A stretch of 8,000 nt of DNA from Burkholderiaceae bacterium (GTDB lineage: Bacteria > Pseudomonadota > Gammaproteobacteria > Burkholderiales > Burkholderiaceae). Made by a program: the position numbers and the translations under genes. This document shows positions 7,369 to 8,000 of the stretch, piece after piece (the stretch's first letter is position 1; each line of letters starts with the position of its first letter). Location of the stretch: the NCBI GenBank assembly GCA_022701965.1, contig JAKONL010000289.1, positions 1-8,000 on the forward strand, read 5' to 3'. Under the pieces are notes generated by a model. That model saw only the letters and a program-made list of their open reading frames with translations. It was not told where the DNA came from and searched no databases.

Positions 7369-8000
7369 GTCCGCTGTCCTTTCCCATCCCGGCGACGTGC
7401 GCGAGCCGGACAATCTCCGGTTCCACGTCGAGGGCGAGCACCATGTAGAGAACGGCACCCTGCTCGGGTTCTGGCTCTACCTGATGAGCGACTGCCTCAT
7501 CTTCGCGTGCCTGTTCGCGATCTACGGCGTTTTGGGCCGCAGCTATGCGGCGGGGCCTTCGGGCGCCGACCTGTTCGACCTCAAGCTGGTGGCGATCAAC
7601 ACGTCGCTGCTGCTGTTCTCGTCGATCACCTACGGCTTCGCGATGCTCGAGATGCAGCGCAAGCGCCTCAAGCCCACCATGGCCTGGCTCGCGGTGACCG
7701 GCCTGCTGGGCGCGGGCTTCATCGGCCTGGAGCTCTACGAATTCGCGCATCTGATCCATGAGGGCGCGGTGCCCCAGCGCAGCGCCTTTCTGTCGGCCTT
7801 CTTCGTTCTGGTCGGGACGCACGGTCTGCACGTGTTCTTCGGCCTCATCTGGCTCGTCGTCCTGCTGATGCAACTCGGCCAGCGCGGCCTGGTGACCGAG
7901 AACCGGCGTCGTCTCATGTGCCTGTCGATGTTCTGGCACTTCCTGGACGTCGTCTGGATCGGCGTCTTCACCTTTGTCTATCTGATGGGTACGCTGCCAT
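7361..8000 (+). CDS. cyoC: Cytochrome bo3 ubiquinol oxidase subunit III (3' end cut by window)
   Basis: The reading frame starts at the ATG at 7361, overlaps the last 8 bases of cyoB in another frame, and stays open to the window end (213 residues visible). It encodes a five-helix subunit III. Signatures are [17 protein letters not shown] (36-52), [11 protein letters not shown] (122-132), [11 protein letters not shown] (151-161) and [13 protein letters not shown] (191-203). The visible end, VYLMGTLP, lies at or just past the usual C-terminus of the family (E. coli CyoC is about 204 residues), so the stop should fall within a few codons beyond the edge. Subunit III binds no heme or copper; it stabilises subunit I and its proton uptake. 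No good ribosome site precedes the ATG, so translation is probably coupled to cyoB by reinitiation. cyoD is expected next. Confidence 0.95.
   Translation, partial: MSESAVLSHPGDVREPDNLRFHVEGEHHVENGTLLGFWLYLMSDCLIFACLFAIYGVLGRSYAAGPSGADLFDLKLVAINTSLLLFSSITYGFAMLEMQRKRLKPTMAWLAVTGLLGAGFIGLELYEFAHLIHEGAVPQRSAFLSAFFVLVGTHGLHVFFGLIWLVVLLMQLGQRGLVTENRRRLMCLSMFWHFLDVVWIGVFTFVYLMGTLP

Noticed and set aside
5329..7458. Very long open frame (over 700 codons) on the - strand opposite cyoB
   Set aside because: The + strand encodes an unmistakable CyoB. The antisense product is rich in Arg, Asp, Glu and His with no domain, a codon-bias shadow.
1..8000. Mobile elements, CRISPR arrays, tRNA or rRNA genes, toxin-antitoxin or defence genes
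   Set aside because: No transposase or integrase motifs, spaced direct repeats, tRNA-like cloverleaf or rRNA stretches were recognised. Nearly all DNA is explained by metabolic, transport and respiratory genes.

Overview
This is a GC-rich window with dense, tightly packed genes. It looks like a betaproteobacterial chromosome, most likely order Burkholderiales. The support is two tandem Bug/TctC-type periplasmic receptors (a family strongly expanded in that order), an AtuA-type catabolic protein and a cytochrome bo3 quinol oxidase operon. The taxonomic assignment is an inference from gene content and base composition. No rRNA, tRNA, CRISPR array, insertion sequence or phage gene is visible.

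Left part (1-2772, + strand): the C-terminal end of an AtuA-family protein, cut by the window edge, overlaps by 4 bases a separate 120-residue AtuA-like small-domain protein. Two divergent Bug-family solute-binding proteins follow, each with a Sec signal peptide. No tripartite tricarboxylate transporter (TTT) permease genes lie beside them. The group probably serves uptake and acyl-CoA-type catabolism of an organic acid or terpenoid-like compound, but the substrate cannot be read from sequence. The series ends at a strong hairpin with an A-tract on one side and a T-tract on the other. This hairpin can also terminate the convergent gene on the other strand.

Middle (2834-4336): a 12-helix major facilitator on the - strand, related to the metabolite:H+ symporters, is transcribed away from the cyo operon. 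A 156-base, comparatively AT-rich divergent intergenic region separates them and should hold both promoters.

Right part (4337-8000, + strand): cyoA, cyoB and the nearly complete cyoC of a cytochrome bo3-type ubiquinol oxidase. The genes are packed with a 2-base gap (cyoA/cyoB) and an 8-base overlap (cyoB/cyoC). CyoA is a lipoprotein without CuA ligands. CyoB keeps all heme, CuB, proton-channel and nearly all quinol-site residues known from the E. coli enzyme. Together they oxidise membrane ubiquinol, reduce O2 to water and pump protons. cyoD would be expected just beyond the right edge.

I see no clearly new biological system. The points most worth a second look are the two-gene AtuA arrangement, the orphan paired Bug receptors, the MFS gene paired with cyo, and a Cys/Met cluster in the periplasmic tail of CyoA.
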